Shown: positions 7,800 through 18,784, counted from the stretch's first letter. The stretch: 64,000 bases of DNA from Mucilaginibacter ginsenosidivorax (GCF_007971525.1 NZ_CP042437.1:5084001-5148000), one strand, 5' to 3'. Notes: generated from the sequence alone by a model not told the origin. Translations and numbers: made by a program.

Positions 7800-9146
7800 A
7801 TGAAAAAACTAAAGTACTTATCCCTCTTAACGATAGTTCATTTAACATTAATTTTACATTCGCAATCTTTCGCGCAAACAGGTGCCGATACAATTACCGG
7901 GCCAGTTACGCTAAAGCAGGCTGTTGATTACGCGTTGCGCAATCAGCCCGCTGTAAGGCAGGCTTCTATTGATGAGCAGATAAACGAGCGTGATATCAGG
8001 ATCGGCTTATCGGGATGGCTGCCCCAGGTAAATTCATCGGGCCTTTATAACTACTATTTTAAAGGACAGCCGCAGGCTGGTTCGTCAGGAGCCAACATTC
8101 CGTCAAACGCGGGTAGTATCCGTAACCTGTCAACCCTGGGTGTTACAGCATCGCAGGTAATTTACAATAATGATGTGTTACTGGCTTCAAAGGCTTCAAA
8201 ATATTCGCGGGAATACTATAAGGATAATACGATAAGCAGCCAGATAAACGTGGTAACGGATGTAAGCAAAGCTTTTTTTGATGTGTTGTTATCGCAAAAG
8301 CAGCTGGATATTACTAATGAGGATATTACCAGGCTGCAACGGAGTTTAAAGGATGCCACCAACCGGTACCAGGCAGGCGTATCTGATAAAACCGATTTTA
8401 AGCAGGCAACCATCGCCCTCAATAATTCGATAGCCACCCGTAAATCAACCGAGGAATCTATCAAGAGTAAAACTGCTTATTTAAAACAAATTATGGGTGT
8501 TGCGGGGCCTAATACACTCACGCTGGCTTATGATTCATCGCGCTATGAGCAGGAGGTTGCTATTGATACCAACCAGGTGCTTGATGTAAATAACCGTATT
8601 GAGTACCGGCTGCTGCAAGCCAGCAAAGCGCTAAAGATTTTAAATGTTGATTATTACCATTATGGCTTCCTGCCTTCGTTATCGGCAGTGGGTAGTTATA
8701 ATTATGCCTACTTTAACCACAATTTTAGCCCGCTGTATAGTAATGCCTACCCTACAGGTTATGTAGGCCTGACATTAAACCTGCCCATTTTTCAGGGTGG
8801 TAAGCGACTTCAAAATTTAAGCAAGGCGCGTTTACAGGTTGAACGTACCGACCTTGACATTGTAAATACCAAAAACAGCCTTAATACCGAGTATGTACAA
8901 GCGCTTGCGGGTTACAAAAGTAATTTTACCAGCTATAAACTGGTGCGCGAAAATGTTGACCTTGCCAAGGATGTATATAAAATAGTAAGCCTGCAATACC
9001 GCGAAGGTGTTAAAACTTACCTTGATGTTATTGTGGCACAATCGGACCTGCGGACGGCCGAACTGAATTATTATAACGCGCTGTTCCAACTGCTGGCCAG
9101 TAAAATTGACCTGCAAAAAGCATTGGGTACATTGCCCCTGCAATAA
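7800..9146 (+). CDS. TolC-family outer-membrane efflux channel
   Basis: The 448-residue protein begins with a signal peptide cut near SFAQ (residue 26). It carries the two TolC repeats: LKQAVDYALRNQPAVRQA near residue 38 and a second coiled-coil/strand unit ending in LRTAELNYYNALFQLLASKIDLQKALGTL. The LNLPIFQGG motif near residue 330 is characteristic. It forms the outer-membrane duct of a tripartite pump. The periplasmic adaptor follows 60 bp downstream and the RND pump after that, so the order channel-adaptor-pump, common in Bacteroidota, is complete. No dedicated regulator gene is adjacent; the divergent neighbour is spt. Confidence 0.9.
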   Translation: MKKLKYLSLLTIVHLTLILHSQSFAQTGADTITGPVTLKQAVDYALRNQPAVRQASIDEQINERDIRIGLSGWLPQVNSSGLYNYYFKGQPQAGSSGANIPSNAGSIRNLSTLGVTASQVIYNNDVLLASKASKYSREYYKDNTISSQINVVTDVSKAFFDVLLSQKQLDITNEDITRLQRSLKDATNRYQAGVSDKTDFKQATIALNNSIATRKSTEESIKSKTAYLKQIMGVAGPNTLTLAYDSSRYEQEVAIDTNQVLDVNNRIEYRLLQASKALKILNVDYYHYGFLPSLSAVGSYNYAYFNHNFSPLYSNAYPTGYVGLTLNLPIFQGGKRLQNLSKARLQVERTDLDIVNTKNSLNTEYVQALAGYKSNFTSYKLVRENVDLAKDVYKIVSLQYREGVKTYLDVIVAQSDLRTAELNYYNALFQLLASKIDLQKALGTLPLQ

Positions 9147-9206
9147 ATAAGATTAACACTCAGGATATTTTTTTTAGAAAGACACTCAAACGAACAAATC
9201 ACTATA

Positions 9207-10385
9207 ATGAAGAACAGATATATATATTGGTTGGCCCCTGCAGCATTATTGGTATGGGCATCATGTGGCAAACAGGATAAAAAAGGCGCGGCCGCCCCAC
9301 CGCCAACCCCGGTTTTAATTGCCGATGCCACCGTTGGTAACGCTACCTATTATGATAGTTACCAGGGAACGGTAATATCCATTAATACGGTTGAGCTACG
9401 AAGCCAGGTACCAGGATTTGTAACCGGTATATTTTTTAAAGAAGGCGATATTGTTGAAAAAGGTAAAGTGCTTTATGAAATTGATAAGCGCAAATACGAA
9501 GCAGCTTACCAGCAGGCTGCTGCCAATGTTTTGAGCGCGCAGGCCAACCTTACCAAAGCACAAAAAGATGTTGACCGTTATAACATGTTGTTGAAAAACG
9601 ATGCTATTGCACGCCAGACTGTAGACCAGGCCGTCGCCGCTTATGAAACCAATAAAAGTTCGGTTGCGGTGGCCAAAGCAGGCCTTGCATCGGCAGCTAC
9701 CGACCTTTCGTACGCTACCATACGTGCACCATTTACAGGCCGTATAGGCATATCGCAGGTAAGGTTAGGAGCACAGGTTGCCGTTGGTACCACGCTGATG
9801 AACACCATATCTGCCGAGCACCCAATTGGTGTTGATGTGGTAATTAACGAGCAGGATATTAACCGCTTTTATGGCCTGCAAAAATCAAGCAGCGATACCA
9901 CATTTAAATTGCAGCTGCCCGATGGCACAACTTATAATAAAACAGGTAAAGTTTTAGCTATTGACAGGGGAGTAAGCAGTGGTACCGGAAGTATAAAAGT
10001 AAGAATCCAGTTCCCGAACGAAGATGATGTGCTGAAGGATGGTATGAGCTGTGTTTTGCAGGTGCTCAACAGCCAGTCGGGCAAGCGGGTGCAAATACCT
10101 AATAAAGCGGTTACCGAGCAAATGGGCGAGTTTTTTGTTTTTGTAACCAGGGATACTACGGTAAAAGACACCGGCCCTGATAAAACAGTAAAAGACAGGC
10201 GCGATACTATTGCCAAACAAATAAAAGTAAAGCTTGGCCCACGTGTAAATACCAGTATTGTTGTAATGGATGGTATTAAAGCCGGGGATAAAGTGGTAAC
10301 AGATGGTTTCCAGCGTTTGCGCGATGGTGGCCGGATTACCCTTGGCGCAGGTGGCCCTCCAGCTGGCGCGGCTCCCAAAAAATAG
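9207..10385 (+). CDS. RND efflux periplasmic adaptor (membrane fusion protein), lipoprotein
   Basis: This 392-residue adaptor starts with a lipoprotein signal peptide (lipobox WASC, Cys near residue 20). It has the biotinyl-lipoyl-like half motifs GFVTGIFFKEGDIVEKGKVL and TIRAPFTGRIG around an alpha-helical hairpin (LSAQANLTKAQKDVDRYNML). The C-terminal beta-barrel and membrane-proximal domain end with GDKVVTDGFQRLRDG. This is the AcrA/MexA type that links the inner-membrane pump to the outer-membrane channel. The C-terminal domain contains a charged insert (DTTVKDTGPDKTVKDRRD) not seen in AcrA. The gene lies between the TolC-like and RND genes, all on the same strand. Confidence 0.92.
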   Translation: MKNRYIYWLAPAALLVWASCGKQDKKGAAAPPPTPVLIADATVGNATYYDSYQGTVISINTVELRSQVPGFVTGIFFKEGDIVEKGKVLYEIDKRKYEAAYQQAAANVLSAQANLTKAQKDVDRYNMLLKNDAIARQTVDQAVAAYETNKSSVAVAKAGLASAATDLSYATIRAPFTGRIGISQVRLGAQVAVGTTLMNTISAEHPIGVDVVINEQDINRFYGLQKSSSDTTFKLQLPDGTTYNKTGKVLAIDRGVSSGTGSIKVRIQFPNEDDVLKDGMSCVLQVLNSQSGKRVQIPNKAVTEQMGEFFVFVTRDTTVKDTGPDKTVKDRRDTIAKQIKVKLGPRVNTSIVVMDGIKAGDKVVTDGFQRLRDGGRITLGAGGPPAGAAPKK

Positions 10386-10454
10386 TATGAATAGATAAGG
10401 AAACATTTAAGCGATTGGCAGGATAAATCCCTGCAAAACTTAATAATAAAAAGA

Positions 10455-13400
10455 ATGATTGCAGATACTTTTATAAAACGACCGGTTACCGCGATAGTGA
10501 TCTCATTGGTGATTGTTATTGTAGGTTTACTGTCAATGAGCAGCCTGCCTATCGGGCAATATCCTGATATAACCCCGCCCACGGTTTCTGTTACCGGTAC
10601 TTATACCGGTGCCGACGCGCTTACGGTTGAGCAAACCGTGGCAACCCCTGTAGAGGTGCAGGTAAATGGTGTGCCCGGCATGACCTACCTGCAAAGTAAT
10701 AGCAGTAGCAACGGCCAGATGAGCATGACTGTAAACTTTGATGTAGGTACCGATATTAATATTGCCGCGCTTGACGTGCAAAATCGTGTAGGCATTGCCA
10801 CGCCTACTTTGCCGCAGGAGGTACAGCGCCTTGGCCTTGTGGTGCGTAAACGTAATCCCAGTATATTAATGCTGGTGGCTATGTTTTCGCCAAAGGGAAG
10901 CCATGATGTTACTTTTACAGATAACTATACCAACGTTTTTATAAAGGATGCCATATTGCGTACCAAAGGTGTCGGCGACGTGGTAAGCCGCGCAGATGAT
11001 TTTAGTATGCGTATCTGGCTCAACCCCGATAAGCTTGCAGCCCTTGGGATGACAGCCGCTGATGTTACCACTGCCCTGGCCGAACAAAATGCCCAGGTTG
11101 CCCCCGGTACCGTTGGTGCTACGCCGCAACAAAAAGCACAAACCTTTGAATACTCGGTGCTGGTTAAAGGCCGTTTAAGCAAACCCGAAGAATTTGGGAA
11201 TGTAATCATTAAAACTGTACCCAGTACCGGCGCCATTGTACATTTAAAAGATGTAGCACGTATTGAACTGGGCAAGTTTAACTACTCGGGTAATTCGTTT
11301 GTTGATGGTAAAAGGGCATCGTACCTGCTGGTTTACCAGGCGCCAAACAGCAACTCGCTGGAAACTGCCGAGAACGTTTATGCCACCATGAACGAGCTTA
11401 AGAAAAGCTTTCCTGCCGATATTGACTATGTGGTGCCGTTTGAGGCGGTTACCGTAGTAAAGGTATCGGTAAGCGAAGTGGTTGATACCTTGCTTATTGC
11501 TTTAGGGTTGGTTATTGTGGTCGTATTTTTATTCCTTCAAAACTGGCGCTCAACATTAATTCCTGTTTTGGCTATACCGGTATCTATTATAGGTACGTTC
11601 ATTTTCTTTATACCCCTGCATTTTACTATCAACACCTTAACCTTGTTTGGTTTTGTACTGGCTATTGGTATTGTGGTTGATGATGCCATTGTGGTGGTTG
11701 AGGCTGTGCAGCATTATATGGACGAGGAGGGGATGACGCCGGTTGAAGCTACCAAACACGCCATGGCCGATATATCGGCACCGGTAATTGCCATAGCGTT
11801 AATCCTTGCGGCGGTATTTGTGCCGGTGGGCTTTGTACCCGGCATTGTAGGGCGGCTTTACCAGCAATTTGCCATCACGATAGCTATATCGGTACTGATC
11901 TCGGCTTTTGTGGCGCTTTCGTTAACACCGGCTTTATGTACTCTGCTGCTTCGTCCGCATAAAATAGATAATAAATCAAAAGGGCTTAATAAGTTCTTCT
12001 TTGTATTTAATGAATGGTTTACCCGCGTAACAGGCAGGTACCGCAATACGGTTGATAAGGGTATAAAAAACTCCAAATTTGTTATTATTATACTGGCATG
12101 TATCATTGTTGGCGCGGTTTTGCTCTTTCATAATAAACCATCGGGCTTTATTCCGCTGGAGGATGACGGTCGTGTTTACATTACTTATGACCTGCCCGAA
12201 GCTTCATCAACCGTACGTACCGTTGATGTACTGCACCAGATGATGAAAACACTTGACAGCGTGCCTGAAATTGCACATTACGCTGCTTTGGGAGGCTTAA
12301 ACGCCATTAGTTTTGCCAGTAAGGCCAACAGTGCAACCATGTTTGTGCAGCTTAAACCCTGGGACGAGCGTAAAGATAAATCGCAGCAAATTACGGCCCT
12401 TGTTGGTAAGCTAACCAAAAAACTGGCCCGGTTTAAAGAAGCCAACGTAATTGTTATTCAACCGCCTGCTATACCAGGTTTGGGCAGCACCGGTGGTTTT
12501 TCATTTATCCTGGAAGAAAAACAAGCCGGGGGAGATATCAAAGTGTTTGAAAAAACACTGAAAACCTTTGTTGGTGAAGTTAACAAACGGCCGGAAATTG
12601 CCAGGGCCTTTACCTTTTTTACGGCAAGTACACCTGCTTATCAACTAACTATCGATAGAGAAAAGGCCAAGAAACTTGGAGTATCAATAGCCGATGTTAA
12701 CAGTGCCCTGCAAACGTACCTGGGCAGTACCTACATAAACGATTTTACCATTTACGGGCGAAACTTCAGGGTGCTTGCGCAGGCCGATACCGCATTTAGG
12801 AGCAATGTAAGTAATATTGGCCAGTACTTTGTGCGTAACCAGTTTGGTACTATGGTACCCTTAAGTACCCTTACATCTTATAAGGTTATTGAAAATTCGC
12901 CGTTAATTGCGCATTATAACCTATTCCGTTCGGCCGAGATAAATGGTAGTACCAAACCGGGTTACAGTAGTGGTGATGCTATAACTGCCTTAAAAGAAGT
13001 TGCGGCCAAATCATTACCCCAGGGTTTTGGGTACGAGTTTTCGGGCTTAAGCCGCGAGGAATTACTATCCGGATCAAAAACGGTTTACATATTTGCGCTG
13101 TCAATCGGGTTTGTATTCCTGTTCCTTGCTGCTTTGTATGAAAGTTGGTCGGTTCCATTCTCGGTATTGCTATCGGTACCATTAGGCGCGTTTGGGGCTA
13201 TCCTTTTCCTAAGTTTCTGGCCCGATCTTACCAACAACGTTTACGCCCAGATTGGTTTGATAACCTTGATAGGGCTGGCCGCCAAAAACGCCATTTTGAT
13301 TGTGGAGTTTGCCAAAGAGCGGGTAGATAAGGGGATGAACCTTGAAAAAGCAACTCTTGAGGCTGTAAGGCTAAGGTTAAGGCCAATCATCATGACATCA

Positions 13401-13622
13401 ATGGCCTTTATATTGGGCGTTGTGCCACTGATGATAGCTTCCGGTGCCGGTGCCGAAGCCAGGAAAACCATCGGTTGGACGGTATTTGGCGGCATGCTAA
13501 CCGCTACATCGCTGGCTATATTTATTGTGCCGGTTTTATACTACCTGATTACCAAATTTGCTTACGGAAAAGAGAAGCTTGCAGAAATGGAAAAAAATTA
13601 CAAACCCGAAAAAGGGCACTAA
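10455..13622 (+). CDS. HAE1-family RND multidrug efflux pump (AcrB-like)
   Basis: The 1055-residue protein has the standard RND plan of 12 membrane helices and two large periplasmic loops. It begins MIADTFIKRPVTAIVISLVI, the HAE1 start. It shows QYPDITPPTVSVT, NVDIGTD-like variant NFDVGTDINIAALDVQNRV, and the proton-relay helix GIVVDDAIVVVEAV with adjacent Asp residues. It also carries GFIPLEDDGRVYITYDLPEASS after the first half and LIGLAAKNAILIVEFA in the second half. It pumps drugs or other hydrophobic compounds outwards using the proton gradient. The substrate cannot be read from sequence. It is the last gene of the operon and is followed by a strong terminator. Confidence 0.94.
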   Translation: MIADTFIKRPVTAIVISLVIVIVGLLSMSSLPIGQYPDITPPTVSVTGTYTGADALTVEQTVATPVEVQVNGVPGMTYLQSNSSSNGQMSMTVNFDVGTDINIAALDVQNRVGIATPTLPQEVQRLGLVVRKRNPSILMLVAMFSPKGSHDVTFTDNYTNVFIKDAILRTKGVGDVVSRADDFSMRIWLNPDKLAALGMTAADVTTALAEQNAQVAPGTVGATPQQKAQTFEYSVLVKGRLSKPEEFGNVIIKTVPSTGAIVHLKDVARIELGKFNYSGNSFVDGKRASYLLVYQAPNSNSLETAENVYATMNELKKSFPADIDYVVPFEAVTVVKVSVSEVVDTLLIALGLVIVVVFLFLQNWRSTLIPVLAIPVSIIGTFIFFIPLHFTINTLTLFGFVLAIGIVVDDAIVVVEAVQHYMDEEGMTPVEATKHAMADISAPVIAIALILAAVFVPVGFVPGIVGRLYQQFAITIAISVLISAFVALSLTPALCTLLLRPHKIDNKSKGLNKFFFVFNEWFTRVTGRYRNTVDKGIKNSKFVIIILACIIVGAVLLFHNKPSGFIPLEDDGRVYITYDLPEASSTVRTVDVLHQMMKTLDSVPEIAHYAALGGLNAISFASKANSATMFVQLKPWDERKDKSQQITALVGKLTKKLARFKEANVIVIQPPAIPGLGSTGGFSFILEEKQAGGDIKVFEKTLKTFVGEVNKRPEIARAFTFFTASTPAYQLTIDREKAKKLGVSIADVNSALQTYLGSTYINDFTIYGRNFRVLAQADTAFRSNVSNIGQYFVRNQFGTMVPLSTLTSYKVIENSPLIAHYNLFRSAEINGSTKPGYSSGDAITALKEVAAKSLPQGFGYEFSGLSREELLSGSKTVYIFALSIGFVFLFLAALYESWSVPFSVLLSVPLGAFGAILFLSFWPDLTNNVYAQIGLITLIGLAAKNAILIVEFAKERVDKGMNLEKATLEAVRLRLRPIIMTSMAFILGVVPLMIASGAGAEARKTIGWTVFGGMLTATSLAIFIVPVLYYLITKFAYGKEKLAEMEKNYKPEKGH

Positions 13623-13653
13623 CCACAAGCTTAATTTTTAATTAAATTGTAAT

Positions 13654-13695
13654 AAAACCAAAAAGAGAGGCCGAAAAACCTCTCTTTTTGGTTTT
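13654..13695 (+). terminator. Rho-independent terminator of the efflux operon
   Basis: A perfect 17-bp stem (13654-13670 with 13679-13695, left arm AAAACCAAAAAGAGAGG) encloses an 8-nt loop. It starts 32 bp after the RND stop codon, and the 3' arm itself ends in T-rich sequence. Confidence 0.88.
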
Positions 13696-14059
13696 TGGCA
13701 AGCTGCCCAATTAATTATTGTCCGGCGCATTTTACACCATTTTAGTTTAAACCAAACAGAATTTCTTCATTTGAATACACTATCGTGAACAGTAGTGTTC
13801 CTTTTTTCTGTACATTAATTTGATGTTAATTTAATTGTTAAAATTGGTGTAAAATTGTTGTTTAAAGATAAAATAGGGCATTGATAATCAATGTTTAAGC
13901 ATCTATTTTTTGTAACATACTTGTTATGAATCTCCCGGTTTTCATTCGTCATGCCAATCTCACAAGCGCCAAAAATGGCTACAATGGCAAAGTATTTGTA
14001 AAAGGGCTATCAACGCGGCCAAAATTTTAACCGCAGACTATTTACTAAAAAATACAACT
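13696..14059. other. Intergenic region upstream of a beta-barrel protein gene
   Basis: No gene is visible. A small inverted repeat, ACACTA...TAGTGT, lies near 13778-13799. The rest is AT-rich leader and promoter sequence for the gene at 14060; no clean -7 box was assigned. Confidence 0.4.
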
Positions 14060-14632
14060 ATGAAAACAATGACAAAAATTATAGCCGGTGCTTTTACAGC
14101 AGCAGCTATTTTTATCGGATCAAATGTTAATGCTCAAACTACTCCAGCCAATAAATTACGTTTTGGTATTGGTTTAGAAGCTGGTATACCAACCGGCGAC
14201 ATTCATGATTATTCAAAATTTGAATTAGGTGGTACAGGACGTTTACAATATGGAGTAAATAACAACGTAGCCTTAACGCTGACTTCGGGTTACTATAATT
14301 TCTTTGGTAAAACTTACACTTCGTCGGTAACTACACCAACGGGTACAGCCACATCTACATTTAAAGCCCGGTCGCTGGGGATGATCCCTGTTAAAGCCGG
14401 TGTTAAAGCATTCGTATCTGATGGTTTCTATCTTTCGGGCGAGGCTGGCGCAGGCTTTGAGGTTCACCCAACAGTTGCAGGTGGTGATAAAAATACCAAA
14501 CTTATTCTTTCACCAGGTTTAGGTTATGCAACCAAATCATGGGATATAGGCGCTCGTTATGAAAACTTCTCTGGCCAGGGTAATAACTACGGTCTGGTAG
14601 GTTTACGTTTAGCTTACGGGTTTGGATTGTAA
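14060..14632 (+). CDS. Small outer-membrane beta-barrel protein
   Basis: The protein (190 aa) has a signal peptide cut near NVNAQ (residue 25), then alternating amphipathic strands. Examples are LRFGIGLEAGIPTG, GTGRLQYGVNNNVALTLTSG and LSPGLGYATKSWDIGARYEN. It ends in a terminal aromatic/hydrophobic strand (LVGLRLAYGFGL). This is the pattern of the OmpX/OmpW-like or generic outer-membrane beta-barrel family of Bacteroidota. No peptidoglycan-binding OmpA C-terminal domain is present. The gene is monocistronic and converges on the aminotransferase gene, with a shared bidirectional terminator between them. The function is unknown. Confidence 0.8.
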   Translation: MKTMTKIIAGAFTAAAIFIGSNVNAQTTPANKLRFGIGLEAGIPTGDIHDYSKFELGGTGRLQYGVNNNVALTLTSGYYNFFGKTYTSSVTTPTGTATSTFKARSLGMIPVKAGVKAFVSDGFYLSGEAGAGFEVHPTVAGGDKNTKLILSPGLGYATKSWDIGARYENFSGQGNNYGLVGLRLAYGFGL

Positions 14633-14636
14633 CATT

Positions 14637-14820
14637 GTCTGAATCAGAATTTTCAGAATTTGAGAATGAACAGAATCCACAATTCGCTTTTAATAAGCTG
14701 TTTACCCTGTTCAGTAAAAAAGGGAGAATGCAAAAGGGATCGTCGTGACGATCCCTTTTGCATTATTATATTATTTCAGATTCTGAAAATTCTTTAATTC
14801 TGTGAATTCTGATTCAGAAT
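14637..14820. repeat. Dispersed GTCTGAA/TTCAGAC inverted repeat, copy 1 (split by a terminator)
   Basis: The left part opens with GTCTGAATCAGAATTTTCAG (14637) and the right part ends with AATTCTGATTCAGAA (to about 14819). The two ends are inverted copies. The strong terminator at 14727-14764 lies between them. Related copies occur at 19396-19483, 39063-39155 and, as a half, 35194-35244. Confidence 0.65.
14727..14764. terminator. Bidirectional terminator between convergent genes
   Basis: AATGCAAAAGGGATCGTC pairs perfectly with the following arm to give an 18-bp stem. It serves both the rightward beta-barrel gene and the leftward aminotransferase gene. Confidence 0.85.
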
Positions 14821-16014
14821 TTACGCCAGTTTTCCCAACGCTTCTTTAATCCTTCTTACCGCTTCAATCAGCTTATCTTCAGCTGCGGCATATGATAACC
14901 GGATAGCGGTAGGATCGCCGAATGAATCGCCGCCAACGGTGGCAACGTGGGCTTCTTCTAAAAGATAAATGCTTAGTTCATCAGCATCTTTAATGGTTTT
15001 GCCATTATAGCTTTTACCAAAGAATGAAGTTACTTCGGGGAAGAAATAGAAAGCACCATCGGGCAGGTTAACTTTTAACCCATCAATTTCGCTCAATAAC
15101 TTATAAACTATATCGCGGCGTTTTTTAAATGCGGCGCGCATTTCCAGTACTGTTTCTAAACCACCTTCGTAAGCGGCAACACCGGCACGCTGTGTGATTG
15201 AACAGGTACCAGAGGTTATTTGTCCCTGCATTTTATCGCAGGCAATGGCTATCTCTTTATTTGATGCAGTGTAACCAATTCTCCAACCCGTCATAGCAAA
15301 CGCTTTCGACCAGCCATTAATAATAATCACACGATCTTTAATGTAATCAAACTGGGCTATTGATTCATGTTTATCAACATAGTTGATGTGCTCATAAATC
15401 TCATCGCTTAAAATGTATACATGCGGGTGTTTTTCAAACACCTTTGCCAAGCCTTCCAGTTCATCTTTACTGTAAACGCTGCCTGTAGGGTTACAAGGCG
15501 ACGAAAACATAAACAATTTGGTTTTAGGGGTGATGGCAGCTTCTAATTGCTCAGGGGTAATTTTAAAGTTTTGCTCAACGGTAGTGTTTATAAAAACGCT
15601 TACACCTTCGGCAAGTTTAACCACCTCGCTGTATGATACCCAGTAAGGGGTAGGGATAATTACTTCTTCGCCCGGGTTAACCAAACACAGCACCGCGTTG
15701 GCGATCGCTTGTTTAGCTCCTGTCGAAACTACAATCTGGCTAAAATCATAATCAAGGTTGTTCTCATTCTTTAGCTTGGCAACAACAGCCTTGCGCAGTT
15801 CAGGATAGCCCGCTACAGGAGTGTAGTAGGTAAAGTTTTTATCCATGGCCTGCTTGGCAGCTTCTTTGATGTGTTCTGGTGTATGAAAATCAGGCTCGCC
15901 AAAGCTCAAACTGATCACATCCACGCCTTTTGCGGCAAGTTCACGGCCTAATTTGGCCATTTTAATTGTTGCTGATTCGGACAGATTATTTATCCGGTTA
16001 CTTAATGCGCTCAT
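14821..16014 (-). CDS. Pyridoxal-phosphate-dependent aspartate aminotransferase
   Basis: This 397-residue class I aminotransferase has the I-gamma (AspB/AspC of thermophile and Bacillus type) layout. Visible motifs are ISLSFGEPDFHTPEHI, SSPCNPTGSVY (with the substrate-contact Asn), ILSDEIYEHINY and the PLP-lysine site NGWSKAFAMTGWRIGY. The C-terminal arginine region is AIRLSYAA. It transfers the amino group of aspartate (or another amino acid) to 2-oxoglutarate. A -7 box (TATATTTG) lies 20 bp upstream of the start at 16034-16041, back to back with the promoter of the CDF operon. Prephenate or other substrates are possible in this family. Confidence 0.88.
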   Translation of the reverse strand: MSALSNRINNLSESATIKMAKLGRELAAKGVDVISLSFGEPDFHTPEHIKEAAKQAMDKNFTYYTPVAGYPELRKAVVAKLKNENNLDYDFSQIVVSTGAKQAIANAVLCLVNPGEEVIIPTPYWVSYSEVVKLAEGVSVFINTTVEQNFKITPEQLEAAITPKTKLFMFSSPCNPTGSVYSKDELEGLAKVFEKHPHVYILSDEIYEHINYVDKHESIAQFDYIKDRVIIINGWSKAFAMTGWRIGYTASNKEIAIACDKMQGQITSGTCSITQRAGVAAYEGGLETVLEMRAAFKKRRDIVYKLLSEIDGLKVNLPDGAFYFFPEVTSFFGKSYNGKTIKDADELSIYLLEEAHVATVGGDSFGDPTAIRLSYAAAEDKLIEAVRRIKEALGKLA

Positions 16015-16033
16015 ATAAATTATGTTATCGCGG

Positions 16034-16041
16034 CAAATATA
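16034..16041 (-). promoter_or_regulatory. -7 box TATATTTG of the aspartate aminotransferase gene
   Basis: Read leftwards the sequence is TATATTTG, matching the Bacteroidota -7 consensus TAnnTTTG. The implied start site leaves a leader of about 14 nt. No clear -33 TTG element is seen. Confidence 0.6.
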
Positions 16042-16077
16042 GAAAATAACTTTACTGCTACTTACGCTTGTTATTTA

Positions 16078-16085
16078 TAAATTTG
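16078..16085 (+). promoter_or_regulatory. -7 box TAAATTTG of the CDF/Nudix/bioA operon
   Basis: TAAATTTG matches TAnnTTTG exactly. The transcript would start near 16092, about 13 nt before the TTG start codon at 16105, which supports that unusual start. Confidence 0.6.
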
Positions 16086-16104
16086 CGGCCTAATAAAGAT
16101 TGTT

Positions 16105-17079
16105 TTGAAGGAACAAAAAAGGATCATATTAATTTCGCTGATTACGGGTATAGTGTTGATGATGGCGAAATTCGGGGCTTACTTCTTAACAGGTTCCAAT
16201 TTTGTATTAAGTGATGCGGCCGAAAGTATTGTTAATGTAATAGCCAGTTCCTTCGCTTTCTTCAGTATATACCTTGCAGCACAGCCACGCGATGAAAATC
16301 ACCCTTATGGGCATGGCAAGGTAGAGTACTTTTCGGTATTTATTGAAGGATCACTTATTGGCATTGCCGGGCTCATCATTATCGGAAAATCTATTTATAG
16401 TTTAATTCATCCCGAAAATATTCATGATTTGCTTACCGGTGCGGTTATTATTGGCGCCACGGGTGCTATTAACGGTGCTTTGGGGTATTATATGATCCAT
16501 AAGGGAAAAGTGTTACGATCGATAACGCTTGATGCAGACGGGCATCACCTGATTGCCGATATGGTAACCAGCATTGGCCTGGTGGCGGGTTTATTATTGA
16601 TCCACTTTGTGGGCCTGGTATGGCTCGACAGTGCTTTATCTATATTGGTAGCCTTGTATTTAATTTATAGCGCCTACAAATTGGTAAGGCGTTCTGTAGG
16701 CGGCCTTATGGACGAAGCCGATATTGATGTAGTTAACGAAGTAATAAAGGTATTAAGCGATAAGCGCCGCGATGCCTGGATAGATGTGCATAACCTGCGC
16801 GCCCAAAAATATGGTCATGAGTTGCATATCGACTGTCACCTTACGCTACCCAGTTATTTTGATTTGACTACGGTGCATAACGAGGTATCGCTGGTTGATA
16901 AAATGATTAACCAGGAGGTAGGTATAAAAACCGAATTATTTATCCATACCGACCCATGTTTGCCCAATTGCTGCCACTATTGCAGCATGCCCAATTGCCC
17001 CATCAGGAGCGAGGCTAAAACAGAAACAATTGAATGGACGATGGATATTGTAGTGCGAAATAAAAAACACTTTGAATAA
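16105..17079 (+). CDS. Cation diffusion facilitator (CDF) transporter with Cys-rich C-terminus
   Basis: The 324-residue protein is a CDF metal exporter. It has six predicted helices in the first 210 residues and the membrane metal site pattern (LSDAAESIVNVIAS in helix 2, DGHHLIADMVTSIG in helix 5). The loop motif HPYGHGKVEYFS is also present. It exports divalent metal such as Zn, Fe or Mn from the cytoplasm. Only TTG at 16105 gives a start downstream of the in-frame stop at 16078 and of the -7 box. The first ATG lies inside helix 1. The C-terminal cytoplasmic tail carries five cysteines in about 20 residues (PCLPNCCHYCSMPNC), which is not usual for FieF and could bind metal. The stop overlaps the next start by one base (TAATG). 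Confidence 0.88.
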   Translation: MKEQKRIILISLITGIVLMMAKFGAYFLTGSNFVLSDAAESIVNVIASSFAFFSIYLAAQPRDENHPYGHGKVEYFSVFIEGSLIGIAGLIIIGKSIYSLIHPENIHDLLTGAVIIGATGAINGALGYYMIHKGKVLRSITLDADGHHLIADMVTSIGLVAGLLLIHFVGLVWLDSALSILVALYLIYSAYKLVRRSVGGLMDEADIDVVNEVIKVLSDKRRDAWIDVHNLRAQKYGHELHIDCHLTLPSYFDLTTVHNEVSLVDKMINQEVGIKTELFIHTDPCLPNCCHYCSMPNCPIRSEAKTETIEWTMDIVVRNKKHFE

Positions 17080-17518
17080 TGGCAGCGTATTTTAATGTAA
17101 GAGTTTACGGCCTGTTGCTTAATGATAACGACGAATTGCTGGTAAGCGATGAGCAGGAATACGGCATGCAATTTACCAAATTTCCTGGCGGCGGCCTTGA
17201 ATTGGGCGAAGGCCTGGTTGATGGGCTGAAGCGCGAATTTATGGAGGAGTGCAACCTGGAAATTGAAATTGTAGGACATTTTTATACAACTGATTTTTTT
17301 GTAAAATCGGCCTTTAACAATTCGCAGGTCATCAGCGTTTATTACCTGGTACGTAGCGTAAGCCCGGTAAATTTAGTTGCCAAAACCGTAGCATTTGATT
17401 TTGACGGGGAAGGTGAAGTGCTACAGTCGTTTAGGTGGATAAACTTAACTGCGTTGAGTATTGCGGATTTTGCATTCCCTACAGATAAACGGGTAGTTGA
17501 ACTTTTACAGGATGAGTT

Positions 17519-17522
<4 letters not shown>
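17079..17522 (+). CDS. Nudix hydrolase
   Basis: The protein (147 aa) carries a Nudix box at residues 38-60: G38, E44, R52-E53, E56-E57. One change is seen, the final conserved Gly being Asn59. The family splits nucleoside diphosphates linked to another group; the substrate is unknown. The gene starts on the last base of the CDF stop and ends by overlapping bioA (ATGA), so it is translationally coupled on both sides. It may clean up a nucleotide by-product, but nothing in the sequence ties it to biotin. Confidence 0.87.

Positions 17523-18784
<1,262 letters not shown>

Noticed and set aside
9932..10582. Leftward open frame of about 216 codons overlapping the adaptor gene
   Set aside because: It is antisense to the membrane-fusion-protein gene, has no family resemblance, and its codons mirror those of the real gene.
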